Shown piece by piece: positions 7,696-15,679 of a DNA stretch of 54,808 bases; position 1 is the stretch's first letter, and the number at the start of each line of letters is the position of its first letter. The translations under genes and the position numbers were made by a program. The DNA is from JAKFDI01 sp044508835. GTDB taxonomy: Bacteria; Pseudomonadota; Gammaproteobacteria; Burkholderiales; Burkholderiaceae_C. The notes beneath the pieces were generated by a model. The model made no database searches, was not told the DNA's origin, and was given only the letters and a program-made list of their open reading frames with translations. Location: NCBI GenBank assembly GCA_044508835.1, contig JBIQHD010000031.1, positions 1 through 54,808 on the forward strand, given 5' to 3'.

Positions 7696-8001
7696 GTGGC
7701 TAAACTTTCCCTCATTCAGCGCGAGCTCAAGCGCGAGCAACTGGCCGCCAAGTACGCCAAGAAGTACAGCGAGCTGAAGGCCGCCGCCAACGACGCCAAG
7801 CTGTCGGACGAGGAGCGCTACGCCGCCCGCCTCGAGCTGCAGAAGCTGCCGCGCAACGCCTACCCGACGCGCCAGCGCAACCGCTGCGAGCTGACCGGCC
7901 GCCCGCGCGGGACCTTCCGCAAGTTCGGCCTGGGCCGCAACAAGATCCGCGAGCTCGCCTTCAAGGGCGACATCCCGGGTGTTGTCAAGGCCAGCTGGTA
8001 A
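7696..8001 (+). CDS. rpsN: 30S ribosomal protein S14, zinc-independent long form
   Basis: GTG at 7696 starts MAKLSLIQRELKREQLAAKY; GAGGTGG upstream is a usable ribosome binding site. The 101-residue protein is the long S14 form without CXXC zinc ligands. NRCELTGRPRGTFRKFGLGR (about residues 61-80) has the lone cysteine typical of this type. S14 sits in the 30S head near S3 and S10. Confidence 0.97.
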   Translation: MAKLSLIQRELKREQLAAKYAKKYSELKAAANDAKLSDEERYAARLELQKLPRNAYPTRQRNRCELTGRPRGTFRKFGLGRNKIRELAFKGDIPGVVKASW

Positions 8002-8028
8002 TCGGCGCCGCGATCAGGAGATTTTCGT

Positions 8029-8424
8029 ATGAGCATGAGTGATCCCGTCGCCGATATGCTGACCCGCATCCGCAACGCGCAGATGGTCCAGAAGACCAGC
8101 GTCGTGATGCCGTCGTCCAAGCTGAAGGTGGCTATCGCCCAGGTCCTGAAGGACGAGGGCTATGTCGAGAGCTTCTCGGTGGTCGGCGAGGCGACGAAGC
8201 CGCAGCTCGAGGTGGTGCTGAAGTACTACGCCGGCCGTCCGGTGATCGAGCACATCGAGCGCGTGAGCCGTCCGGGCCTGCGCATCTACAAGGGCCGCCA
8301 TGACATCCCGAACGTCATGAACGGTCTGGGCGTGGCGATCGTGACCACGCCCAAGGGTGTGATGACCGACCGCAAGGCGCGCCAGGCCGGCATCGGTGGC
8401 GAAGTGCTCTGCTACGTCGCCTAA
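8029..8424 (+). CDS. rpsH: 30S ribosomal protein S8
   Basis: A 131-residue protein starting MSMSDPVADMLTRIRNAQMV, with the C-terminal signature ATTPKGVMTDRKAR-like segment VTTPKGVMTDRKARQ. S8 binds the central domain of 16S rRNA and in enterobacteria represses the spc operon by binding its mRNA at rplE. CAGGAG eight bases upstream supports the ATG at 8029 over the one at 8035. Confidence 0.97.
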   Translation: MSMSDPVADMLTRIRNAQMVQKTSVVMPSSKLKVAIAQVLKDEGYVESFSVVGEATKPQLEVVLKYYAGRPVIEHIERVSRPGLRIYKGRHDIPNVMNGLGVAIVTTPKGVMTDRKARQAGIGGEVLCYVA

Positions 8425-8438
8425 AGGGGAAGAAAGAA

Positions 8439-8972
8439 ATGTCCCGCGTAGGAAAAATGCCGATCGCCGTCCCGAAGGGCGTGGACGTGGCGATCAATGC
8501 TGAGCAGATCAGCGTCAAGGGTTCGCAGGGGACGCTCGCGCGGCCGCTGCATCCGCTCGTCAGCATCAAGAACGAAGGCGGCAGCCTGCTGTTCGCGCCG
8601 GTCGACGAGTCGGCGGCGGCGAACGCGATGTCCGGCACCATGCGTGCGCTGGTGGCGAACATGGTCAACGGCGTGACCCAGGGCTTCGAGAAGAAGCTGA
8701 CGCTCGTGGGCGTGGGCTTTCGCGCCCAGGCCGCCGGCCAGAAGCTGAACCTGCAGATCGGCTTCTCGCATCCGGTCGCCAAGGACATGCCGGCCGGCAT
8801 CAAGGTCGAGTGCCCGACGCAGACCGAGATCGTGATCAAGGGCTCGGACCGCCAGGTGGTCGGGCAGATCGCCGCCGAGGTGCGCGCGATCCGTCCGCCC
8901 GAGCCGTACAAGGGCAAGGGCATCCGGTACACGGGCGAGAAGATCACGCTCAAAGAGACCAAGAAGAAGTAA
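8439..8972 (+). CDS. rplF: 50S ribosomal protein L6
   Basis: A 177-residue protein starting MSRVGKMPIAVPKGVDVAIN, with the end signature PPEPYKGKGIRYTGEKI. L6 lies near the factor-binding site beside the sarcin-ricin loop. Two tandem alpha/beta domains fit the normal length. AAGGGGAAGAAAG in the 14-base gap after rpsH supplies the ribosome binding site. Confidence 0.98.
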   Translation: MSRVGKMPIAVPKGVDVAINAEQISVKGSQGTLARPLHPLVSIKNEGGSLLFAPVDESAAANAMSGTMRALVANMVNGVTQGFEKKLTLVGVGFRAQAAGQKLNLQIGFSHPVAKDMPAGIKVECPTQTEIVIKGSDRQVVGQIAAEVRAIRPPEPYKGKGIRYTGEKITLKETKKK

Positions 8973-8984
8973 GGAGCGACGAAC

Positions 8985-9350
8985 ATGTTGAACAAGAAAG
9001 ATCAGCGCATTCGTCGCTCGCGCCAGACCCGTGCGCGCATCGCGATCCAGCGGGTGGCCCGCCTGACGGTCTTCCGCACCAACCTGCACATCTACGCCAG
9101 CGTCATCTCCGACGACGGCGCCCGGGTGCTCGCCACCGCGTCCACCGCCGAAGCCGACGTCCGCAAGGAACTCGGCGCGGCCGGCAAGGGCGGCAACGTG
9201 GCCGCCGCCACGCTGATCGGCAAGCGCATCGCCGAGAAGGCCAAGGCCGCGGGCATCGAGAAGGTCGCTTTCGACCGTGCCGGCTTCGCCTACCACGGCC
9301 GCGTCAAGGCGCTGGCCGAGGCCGCCCGCGAGGCGGGCCTGCAGTTCTGA
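8985..9350 (+). CDS. rplR: 50S ribosomal protein L18
   Basis: A 121-residue protein starting MLNKKDQRIRRSRQTRARIA and ending with the family segment HGRVKALAEAAREAGLQF. L18 binds 5S rRNA along with L5. AAGGAG overlaps the end of rplF and stands about eight bases before the ATG. Confidence 0.97.
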   Translation: MLNKKDQRIRRSRQTRARIAIQRVARLTVFRTNLHIYASVISDDGARVLATASTAEADVRKELGAAGKGGNVAAATLIGKRIAEKAKAAGIEKVAFDRAGFAYHGRVKALAEAAREAGLQF

Positions 9351-9383
9351 CATCGGTACTGGCGACGTTCAAGGAATTCGACA

Positions 9384-9902
9384 ATGGCAAAGTTTCAACC
9401 CCGCGCCCAGACCGACGGCAGCGACGACGGCCTGAAGGAAAAGATGATCGCGGTGAACCGCGTGACCAAGGTGGTCAAGGGCGGCCGCACGCTCAGCTTC
9501 GCGGCGCTGACCGTCGTCGGCGACGGTGACGGCCGCATCGGCATGGGCAAGGGCAAGGCCAAGGAAGTGCCCGTCGCCGTGCAGAAGGCGATGGAATCGG
9601 CGCGCCGCAACATGCTCAAGGTGTCGCTGAAGAACGGCACGATCCACCACCGGGTGGTCGGCGAGCATGGCGCCTCGCGCGTGCTGATGGCGCCGGCCAA
9701 GCCGGGCGACGGCATCATCGCCGGCGGCCCGATGCGCGCCGTGTTCGAGGTCATGGGCGTGACCGACATCGTGGCCAAGAGCCTCGGCTCGTCCAACCCG
9801 TACAACCTGGTCCGCGCCACGCTCGACGCGCTGAAGAACATCAGCACGCCTGCCGAAGTGGCGGCCAAGCGCGGCCTGACCGTCGAAGAGATCCTCGGCT
9901 GA
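9384..9902 (+). CDS. rpsE: 30S ribosomal protein S5
   Basis: A 172-residue protein. The S5 double-stranded RNA-binding domain shows GRTLSFAALTVVGDGDGRIG (about residues 34-53) and GIIAGGPMRAVFEVMGV. S5 helps set decoding accuracy and mRNA unwinding at the entry channel. AAGGAA upstream fits the ATG, which is placed 33 bases after rplR. Confidence 0.98.
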   Translation: MAKFQPRAQTDGSDDGLKEKMIAVNRVTKVVKGGRTLSFAALTVVGDGDGRIGMGKGKAKEVPVAVQKAMESARRNMLKVSLKNGTIHHRVVGEHGASRVLMAPAKPGDGIIAGGPMRAVFEVMGVTDIVAKSLGSSNPYNLVRATLDALKNISTPAEVAAKRGLTVEEILG

Positions 9903-9924
9903 CCGCCAGGGCCGGAGAAAAGAC

Positions 9925-10119
9925 ATGGCTGAACAAAGCTCTGACAAGAAGACCGTCACGGTCAAGCTGGTGCGCAGCATCGCCGGCACCCGCGAGTCGC
10001 ATCGCGCGACGGTGCGCGGCCTCGGCCTGCGCAAGCTCAACAGCGAATCGACGCTGGAAGACACGCCTGCCGTGCGCGGCATGATCACCAAGGTCCAGTA
10101 CCTGGTGAAGGTGCTCTGA
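9925..10119 (+). CDS. rpmD: 50S ribosomal protein L30
   Basis: A 64-residue protein with TVKLVRSIAGTRESHRATVR and GLGLRKLNSE (about residues 12-45), the L30 fold signature. It has a short charged N-terminal extension compared with the enterobacterial 59-residue form. The start follows CCGGAG by about seven bases. Confidence 0.95.
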   Translation: MAEQSSDKKTVTVKLVRSIAGTRESHRATVRGLGLRKLNSESTLEDTPAVRGMITKVQYLVKVL

Positions 10120-10146
10120 CGCGTCGCGCTCTGGACGAGAGACATC

Positions 10147-10578
10147 ATGGAACTGAACAACATCAAGCCGGGCGCCGGCGCCAAGCACGCCAAGCGCCGC
10201 GTCGGCCGCGGCATCGGTTCGGGCCTGGGCAAGACCGCGGGCCGCGGGCACAAGGGCCAGAAGTCGCGTGCCGGCGGCTACCACAAGGTCGGCTTCGAAG
10301 GCGGCCAGATGCCGCTGCAGCGCCGCCTGCCCAAGCGGGGCTTCAAGTCGGCCCAGCTGAAGTACAACGCCGAGATCACGCTCGCCGACCTGCAGAAGCT
10401 GGGGCAGCCCGACGTCGACATGCTCGCCCTCAAGCAGGCCGGCCTGGTCGGTGAACTGGTGAAGGTCGTGAAGGTCATCAAGACCGGCGAACTGAGCACG
10501 AAGGTCGCGCTCAAGGGCATCGGCGCGACCGCCGGCGCCAAGGCGGCCATCGAGGCGGCCGGCGGCTCGGTCGCCTGA
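10147..10578 (+). CDS. rplO: 50S ribosomal protein L15
   Basis: A 143-residue protein starting MELNNIKPGAGAKHAKRRVG and carrying the glycine-rich GKTAGRGHKGQKSRAGG segment (about residues 29-45) that threads into 23S rRNA. L15 acts late in large-subunit assembly. The gene precedes secY by 31 bases, the conserved order of the spc operon. Confidence 0.98.
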   Translation: MELNNIKPGAGAKHAKRRVGRGIGSGLGKTAGRGHKGQKSRAGGYHKVGFEGGQMPLQRRLPKRGFKSAQLKYNAEITLADLQKLGQPDVDMLALKQAGLVGELVKVVKVIKTGELSTKVALKGIGATAGAKAAIEAAGGSVA

Positions 10579-10609
10579 GCCGGATCGACGACGCATCCGG
10601 CGCATCGCA

Positions 10610-11920
10610 GTGGCAACCAACGCGAATCAACTGGCCAAGAGCGGGAAGTTCGGCGACCTGCGTCGCCGGCTCGTCTTCCTGCTGCTGGCGCTCGTGGTCT
10701 ATCGCATCGGCTCGCACATTCCGGTGCCGGGGATCGACCCGGAGCAGATGCGCCAGCTGTTCAACAGCCAGTCCGGCGGCATCCTGAGCCTGTTCAACAT
10801 GTTCTCGGGCGGCTCGCTGCAGCGCTTCGCGATCTTCGCGCTGGGGATCATGCCGTACATCTCGGCATCGATCATCATGCAGCTGATGACGCACGTGGTG
10901 CCGAGCCTCGAGTCGCTGAAGAAGGAAGGCGAGGCCGGGCGTCGCAAGATCACGCAGTACACGCGCTACGGCACGCTCGGCCTGGCGATCTTCCAGTCGC
11001 TGGGCATCGCGCTGGCGCTCGAGGGCTCGGCCGGCCTGGTGATCACCCCCGGCTTCGGCTTTCGCGTGACGGCCGTCATCACGCTGGTGGCCGGCACGAT
11101 GTTCCTGATGTGGCTGGGCGAGCAGATCACCGAGCGCGGCCTCGGCAACGGCATCTCGATCCTGATCTTCGCGGGCATCGTCGCGGGGCTTCCCAGCGCG
11201 CTGGGCGGCATGTTCGAGCTGATCCGCACCGGCGGCATGAGCGTCATCGTCGCGATGCTGATCCTCGCCGTCGTCGCGGCGGTCACCTTCTTCGTCGTCT
11301 TCGTCGAGCGGGGGCAGCGCAAGATCCTCGTGAACTACGCGAAGCGCCAGGTGGGCAACAAGGTGTATGGCGGGCAGTCCTCGCACCTGCCGCTGAAGCT
11401 GAACATGTCGGGCGTGATCCCGCCGATCTTCGCGTCGTCGATCATCCTGCTGCCGGCCACCGTGGTGGGCTGGTTCGCGACGGGCGACGGCCTGCGCTGG
11501 CTGAAGGACATCGCGGCGGCGCTGTCGCCGGGCCAGCCGATCTACGTGATCCTGTACGCCGCGGCGATCGTGTTCTTCTGCTTCTTCTATACCGCGCTGG
11601 TGTTCAACAGCCGCGAGACGGCCGACAACCTGAAGAAGAGCGGCGCCTTCGTCCCCGGGATCCGTCCGGGGGACCAGACGGCGCGCTACATCGACAAGAT
11701 CCTGTCGCGGCTCACCTTCGCCGGGGCGATCTACATCACGCTGGTCTGCCTGCTGCCGGAATTCCTGGTCCTGAAGTACAACGTGCCGTTCTACTTCGGC
11801 GGCACGTCGCTGTTGATCATCGTGGTGGTCACGATGGACTTCTGGGCGCAGGTGCAGAGCTATGTGATGAGTCAGCAGTACGAGTCGTTGTTGAAGAAGG
11901 CGAGCTTCAAGGCCAGCTGA
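10610..11920 (+). CDS. secY: Preprotein translocase subunit SecY
   Basis: A 436-residue ten-helix membrane protein starting at GTG 10610 (MATNANQLAKSGKFGDLRRR). SecY forms the protein-conducting channel of the SecYEG translocon in the inner membrane. Recognisable parts are the plug and TM2 region GGSLQRFAIFALGIMPYISA and the cytosolic loops GLGNGISILIFAGIV and NSRETADNLKKSGAFVPGIRPG. No clear ribosome binding site precedes the GTG, so translation may depend on coupling to rplO. Confidence 0.98.
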   Translation: MATNANQLAKSGKFGDLRRRLVFLLLALVVYRIGSHIPVPGIDPEQMRQLFNSQSGGILSLFNMFSGGSLQRFAIFALGIMPYISASIIMQLMTHVVPSLESLKKEGEAGRRKITQYTRYGTLGLAIFQSLGIALALEGSAGLVITPGFGFRVTAVITLVAGTMFLMWLGEQITERGLGNGISILIFAGIVAGLPSALGGMFELIRTGGMSVIVAMLILAVVAAVTFFVVFVERGQRKILVNYAKRQVGNKVYGGQSSHLPLKLNMSGVIPPIFASSIILLPATVVGWFATGDGLRWLKDIAAALSPGQPIYVILYAAAIVFFCFFYTALVFNSRETADNLKKSGAFVPGIRPGDQTARYIDKILSRLTFAGAIYITLVCLLPEFLVLKYNVPFYFGGTSLLIIVVVTMDFWAQVQSYVMSQQYESLLKKASFKAS

Positions 11921-11960
11921 AGGCAGGCAGATTGCGCAAGCGTATCGACGAGCGGCATGT

Positions 11961-12179
11961 ATGTCCAAGGACGACGTCATTCAGATGCAGGGAGAGATTC
12001 TCGAAAATCTCCCGAATGCGACGTTTCGCGTGAAGCTGGAGAACGGCCACAGCGTGCTGGGCCACATCTCCGGGAAGATGCGCATGCACTACATCCGCAT
12101 CCTTCCCGGCGACAAGGTGACGGTCGAGCTCACGCCCTATGACCTGACCCGGGCCCGCATCGTGTTCCGGGCGAAATGA
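11961..12179 (+). CDS. infA: Translation initiation factor IF-1
   Basis: A 72-residue OB-fold protein with MSKDDVIQMQGEILENLPNA at the start and GKMRMHYIRILPGDKV in the middle. IF-1 binds the A site of the 30S subunit during initiation. The placement between secY and rpmJ is a common betaproteobacterial arrangement. No strong ribosome binding site is seen; AGCGGCATGT precedes the ATG. Confidence 0.97.
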   Translation: MSKDDVIQMQGEILENLPNATFRVKLENGHSVLGHISGKMRMHYIRILPGDKVTVELTPYDLTRARIVFRAK

Positions 12180-12244
12180 GCCCGAAGAGCCGGCAGGCTC
12201 GGTTTTGACGTATTGAAAGAGCCGGACCGGCTCAGGAGAAGAGT

Positions 12245-12358
12245 ATGAAAGTTGCTGCATCGGTCAAGAAGATGTGCCGCCATTGCAAGATCGTGCGCCG
12301 CCATGGGGTGGTGCGCGTGATCTGCACTGACCCGCGCCACAAGCAGCGCCAGGGCTGA
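12245..12358 (+). CDS. rpmJ: 50S ribosomal protein L36, zinc-binding form
   Basis: A 37-residue protein starting MKVAASVKKMCRHCKIVRRH. The ligands C11, C14, C27 and H32 are all present, so this is the zinc-containing C+ form. L36 stabilises the 23S rRNA junction near the factor-binding region. CAGGAG about six bases upstream fixes the start. Confidence 0.96.
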   Translation: MKVAASVKKMCRHCKIVRRHGVVRVICTDPRHKQRQG

Positions 12359-12387
12359 TCGGCCCGCAAGATTCGTAGAGGACGCAC

Positions 12388-12750
12388 ATGGCACGCATTG
12401 CTGGTATCAACATCCCGCCGCACAAGCACGCCGAGATCGGCTTGACGGCCATCTACGGCGTCGGCCGCACGACCGCGCAGAAGCTCTGCACGGCCGCCGG
12501 CGTGCCCTTCGATCGCAAGATCAAGGACCTGACCGACGCCGACCTGGAGAAGCTGCGCGAGGAACTCGGCCGCATGACGATCGAGGGCGACCTGCGCCGC
12601 GAGATGTCCATCAACATCAAGCGCCTGATGGACCTCGGCTGCTACCGCGGCTTCCGCCATCGCCGCGGCCTGCCCGTCCGCGGCCAGCGCACGCGCACCA
12701 ACGCGCGCACCCGCAAGGGCCCGCGCAAGTCCGGCGCCGTGAAGAAGTGA
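12388..12750 (+). CDS. rpsM: 30S ribosomal protein S13
   Basis: A 120-residue protein starting MARIAGINIPPHKHAEIGLT, with helix-two-turn-helix motif GVGRTTAQKLC and the tail RGQRTRTNARTRKGPRK that contacts the P-site tRNA. S13 forms bridges between the 30S head and the 50S central protuberance. It is the first alpha-operon gene and follows rpmJ by 29 bases. Confidence 0.98.
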   Translation: MARIAGINIPPHKHAEIGLTAIYGVGRTTAQKLCTAAGVPFDRKIKDLTDADLEKLREELGRMTIEGDLRREMSINIKRLMDLGCYRGFRHRRGLPVRGQRTRTNARTRKGPRKSGAVKK

Positions 12751-12800
12751 TTCAGCGCGATCCACTGATTCACTCCGGCACAGTTTGAGAGAAGGTCCAC

Positions 12801-13205
12801 ATGGCTAAGTCACCCGTCAACACCGCGGCGCGCCGCGTGAGCAAGAAGATCCGCAAGAACATCGCGGACGGCATCGCGCACGTGCACGCGTCGTTCAACA
12901 ACACGATCATCACGATCACCGATCGCCAGGGCGGCGCGCTCGCCTGGGCGTCGAGCGGCGGGCAGGGCTTCAAGGGCTCGCGCAAGAGCACGCCCTTCGC
13001 CGCGCAGGTCGCCGCCGAGGTGGCGGGCCGCGCCGCCCAGGAGCAGGGCATCAAGAACCTGGACGTGAAGATCAAGGGCCCGGGCCCGGGCCGTGAATCG
13101 TCGGTGCGCGCGCTGGCCTCGCTCGGCATCCGCATCAACTCGATCTCGGACGTGACGCCGGTTCCGCACAACGGCTGCCGTCCGCAGAAGCGCCGCCGCA
13201 TCTGA
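12801..13205 (+). CDS. rpsK: 30S ribosomal protein S11
   Basis: A 134-residue protein with NIADGIAHVHASFNNTIITI (about residues 20-39) and the C-terminal DVTPVPHNGCRPQKRRRI. S11 lies on the 30S platform by the E-site mRNA. AGAAGG precedes the ATG. The length is slightly above the enterobacterial 129. Confidence 0.98.
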   Translation: MAKSPVNTAARRVSKKIRKNIADGIAHVHASFNNTIITITDRQGGALAWASSGGQGFKGSRKSTPFAAQVAAEVAGRAAQEQGIKNLDVKIKGPGPGRESSVRALASLGIRINSISDVTPVPHNGCRPQKRRRI

Positions 13206-13219
13206 GCGCTTTTCCCCGC

Positions 13220-13253
13220 GTCGGCGGTGCCGGAAAACGGCATCGCCGACTTT
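13220..13253 (+). promoter_or_regulatory. Strong hairpin between rpsK and rpsD
   Basis: 13220-13232 pairs with 13238-13250 in a 13-bp stem (one G-U pair) closed by a GAAAA loop and followed by only three T residues. It sits in the 140-bp gap before rpsD. It could be a weak terminator or attenuator inside the alpha operon, or part of an S4-responsive leader; S4 represses this operon in enterobacteria at a different place. Which of these is correct cannot be told from the sequence. Confidence 0.45.
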
Positions 13254-13345
13254 GCACTTCTAAGACCACCGTCTGAGCGCCCACAACAACACTCGCCAGA
13301 CTCGCGCGATATCACCGTTCGCGTCAGATCGACAAAGGAAGCAAC

Positions 13346-13969
13346 GTGGCACGTTACCTCGGCCCCAAGGCCAAGCTCTCCCGCCGTGAAGGCACCGACC
13401 TGTTCCTGAAGAGCGCCCGCCGCGCCATCAGCGACAAGGCCAAGTTCGACAGCAAGCCCGGCCAGCACGGCCGCACCTCCGGCTCGCGCACCAGCGACTA
13501 CGGCCTGCAGCTTCGCGAGAAGCAGAAGGTCAAGCGCATGTACGGCGTGCTGGAGCGCCAGTTCCGCCGCTACTTCGCCGAGGCCGAGCGCCGCAAGGGC
13601 AACACCGGCGAGACGCTGCTCGCGCTGCTCGAGTCGCGCCTGGACAACGTCGTCTACCGCATGGGCTTCGGCTCGACCCGCGCCGAGGCGCGCCAGCTGG
13701 TCTCGCACAAGAGCATCACGGTCAACGGCGAGGTGGTGAACATCGCGTCCTACTCCGTGAAGGCCGGCGACGTGGTGGCCGTGCGCGAGAAGGCGAAGAA
13801 GCAGCTGCGCGTGACCGACTCGGTCAAGCTCGCCGAGTCGATCGGCCTGCCGGAGTGGGTGCAGGTCGACGTGTCCAAGCTCGAGGGCGTGTTCAAGAAG
13901 GCCCCGGACCGCGACGAGCACGGCAGCGACATCAAGGAAGCCCTGATCGTCGAGCTGTACTCGCGGTAA
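13346..13969 (+). CDS. rpsD: 30S ribosomal protein S4
   Basis: A 207-residue protein starting at GTG 13346 with MARYLGPKAKLSRREGTDLF; AAAGGAAG stands about seven bases upstream. The S4 RNA-binding domain includes RLDNVVYRMGFGSTRAEARQ (about residues 95-114). S4 nucleates 30S assembly and in enterobacteria regulates the alpha operon. The upstream in-frame ATG would add an unrelated leader. Confidence 0.97.
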   Translation: MARYLGPKAKLSRREGTDLFLKSARRAISDKAKFDSKPGQHGRTSGSRTSDYGLQLREKQKVKRMYGVLERQFRRYFAEAERRKGNTGETLLALLESRLDNVVYRMGFGSTRAEARQLVSHKSITVNGEVVNIASYSVKAGDVVAVREKAKKQLRVTDSVKLAESIGLPEWVQVDVSKLEGVFKKAPDRDEHGSDIKEALIVELYSR

Positions 13970-14120
13970 GGCCTGAGAGATAGTGGGGCGCCGGTCGTTG
14001 CCGGCGTCTCTTCTTGGTGATGCCCTGCGTGCCGGCGCGGGGCGTTCGGTCACCAGCCCGGCGCAGTCCATCAGCCTTATCGGTGTAACGAGCCGAGGGT
14101 ATTGAGAGGAACAGGACTCA

Positions 14121-15110
14121 ATGCAAACCAATCTGCTGAAACCCAAAGCGATCAATGTCGAGCCGCTCGGCCAGAACCGCGCGAAAGTCACGCTGGAGCC
14201 CTTCGAGCGCGGCTACGGCCACACGCTCGGCAATGCGCTGCGCCGCGTGCTGCTGTCGTCGATGGTGGGTTACGCGCCGACGGAAGTCACGATCGCCGGC
14301 GTGCTGCACGAGTACTCCACGGTCGACGGCGTGCAGGAAGACGTGGTTCACATCATGCTGAACCTCAAGGGCGTGGTGTTCCGCCTGCACAACCGCGACG
14401 AAGTCACGCTGGTCCTGCGCAAGGAAGGCGAAGGCCCGGTCACGGCCGGCGACATCCAGACGCCGCACGACGTCGAGATCATCAACCCCGACCACGTGAT
14501 CGCGCACCTGTCGCAGGGCGGCAAGCTCGACATGCAGATCAAGGTCGAGAAGGGCCGCGGCTACGTGCCGGGCAACCTGCGCCGCTACGGCGACGAGCCG
14601 ACCAAGTCGATCGGCCGCATCGTGCTCGACGCCTCGTTCTCGCCGGTCGCACGCGTGAGCTACACGGTCGAGAGCGCCCGCGTCGAGCAGCGCACCGACC
14701 TCGACAAGCTGGTGATGGAGATCGTGACCAACGGTGCCATCTCGCCCGAGGAAGCGATCCGCGCCTCGGCCAAGATCCTCGTCGAGCAGCTCGCCGTGTT
14801 CGCGCAGCTCGAGGGTAGCGACCTGGCCGCCTTCGACCAGCCGGCCGCCGCGCGCAGCACGCAGTTCGACCCGATCCTGCTGCGCCCCGTCGACGAGCTC
14901 GAGCTCACCGTGCGCTCGGCCAACTGCCTGAAGGCCGAGAACATCTACTACATCGGCGACCTGATCCAGCGCACCGAGACCGAGCTGCTGAAGACGCCGA
15001 ACCTCGGGCGCAAGTCGCTCAACGAGATCAAGGAAGTGCTGGCGTCGCGCGGGCTCACGCTGGGCGCGCGCCTCGAGAACTGGCCGCCCCAGGGTCTCGA
15101 CAAACGTTAA
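14121..15110 (+). CDS. rpoA: RNA polymerase alpha subunit
   Basis: A 329-residue protein of standard length. The N-terminal dimerisation domain includes EPFERGYGHTLGNALRRVLL (about residues 28-47). The C-terminal domain holds LELTVRSANCLKAENIYYIG and LGRKSLNEIKEVLASRGLTL, the UP-element and activator contact region. It is separated from rpsD by 151 bp that contain a weak GC hairpin near 13987-14012 but no convincing promoter. Ribosome binding is by GAGAGGAACAGG. Confidence 0.98.
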   Translation: MQTNLLKPKAINVEPLGQNRAKVTLEPFERGYGHTLGNALRRVLLSSMVGYAPTEVTIAGVLHEYSTVDGVQEDVVHIMLNLKGVVFRLHNRDEVTLVLRKEGEGPVTAGDIQTPHDVEIINPDHVIAHLSQGGKLDMQIKVEKGRGYVPGNLRRYGDEPTKSIGRIVLDASFSPVARVSYTVESARVEQRTDLDKLVMEIVTNGAISPEEAIRASAKILVEQLAVFAQLEGSDLAAFDQPAAARSTQFDPILLRPVDELELTVRSANCLKAENIYYIGDLIQRTETELLKTPNLGRKSLNEIKEVLASRGLTLGARLENWPPQGLDKR

Positions 15111-15196
15111 GAAGGAAAGGGCCGCGTGAGCGGCCCGGTGCACCCGGCAGTACCTGACACGGCTGCCGGCATTCATACAGAGAAAGGAACCGCACC

Positions 15197-15589
15197 ATGC
15201 GTCACCGCCACGGACTTCGCAAACTGAACCGTACTTCCGAGCACCGCAAGGCGATGCTGCGGAACATGACCAATTCGCTGCTGCAGCACGAGGCCATCAA
15301 GACCACGCTGCCCAAGGCCAAGGAACTGCGCCGCGTCGTCGAGCCGCTGATCACGCTGGCCAAGGAGCCGACGGTGGCGAACCGCCGCCTGGCGTTCGAC
15401 CGCACGCGCGACCGCGACGTCGTCGGCAAGCTGTTCGACGAGCTGGGCCCGCGCTACAAGGCGCGCCCGGGCGGCTACACGCGCATCCTGAAGATGGGCT
15501 TCCGCGTCGGCGACAACGCGCCGATGGCGTTCGTCGAGCTGGTGGACCGCCCGGAGCCCGCTGCCGAAGAGGCCGAAGCCGCGGAGTGA
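15197..15589 (+). CDS. rplQ: 50S ribosomal protein L17
   Basis: A 130-residue protein starting MRHRHGLRKLNRTSEHRKAM, with the family segments NSLLQHEAIKTTLPKAKELR and GGYTRILKMGFRVGDNAPMA. L17 lies near the tunnel exit. It is the last alpha-operon gene and is followed by an intrinsic terminator 24 bases after its stop. Confidence 0.98.
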   Translation: MRHRHGLRKLNRTSEHRKAMLRNMTNSLLQHEAIKTTLPKAKELRRVVEPLITLAKEPTVANRRLAFDRTRDRDVVGKLFDELGPRYKARPGGYTRILKMGFRVGDNAPMAFVELVDRPEPAAEEAEAAE

Positions 15590-15612
15590 GGATCCGCGCT
15601 TCGATGAAGCAG

Positions 15613-15637
15613 GGCCAGCGCGTGCGCTGGCCTTTTT
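15613..15637 (+). terminator. Intrinsic terminator after rplQ
   Basis: GGCCAGCG at 15613-15620 pairs with CGCTGGCC at 15625-15632 across a CGTG loop, followed directly by TTTTT at 15633-15637. This is a textbook rho-independent terminator that ends the ribosomal superoperon before the nodI-like gene. Confidence 0.93.
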
Positions 15638-15679
15638 CATTGCCGCGTCGTGCACCGCTTCCGGCGCGCTGAACCGCCC

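Noticed and set aside
13986..14015. GC hairpin between rpsD and rpoA as a terminator
   Set aside because: The stem is only eight pairs with a G-T pair and a mixed pyrimidine tail; evidence is too weak to call it a terminator.
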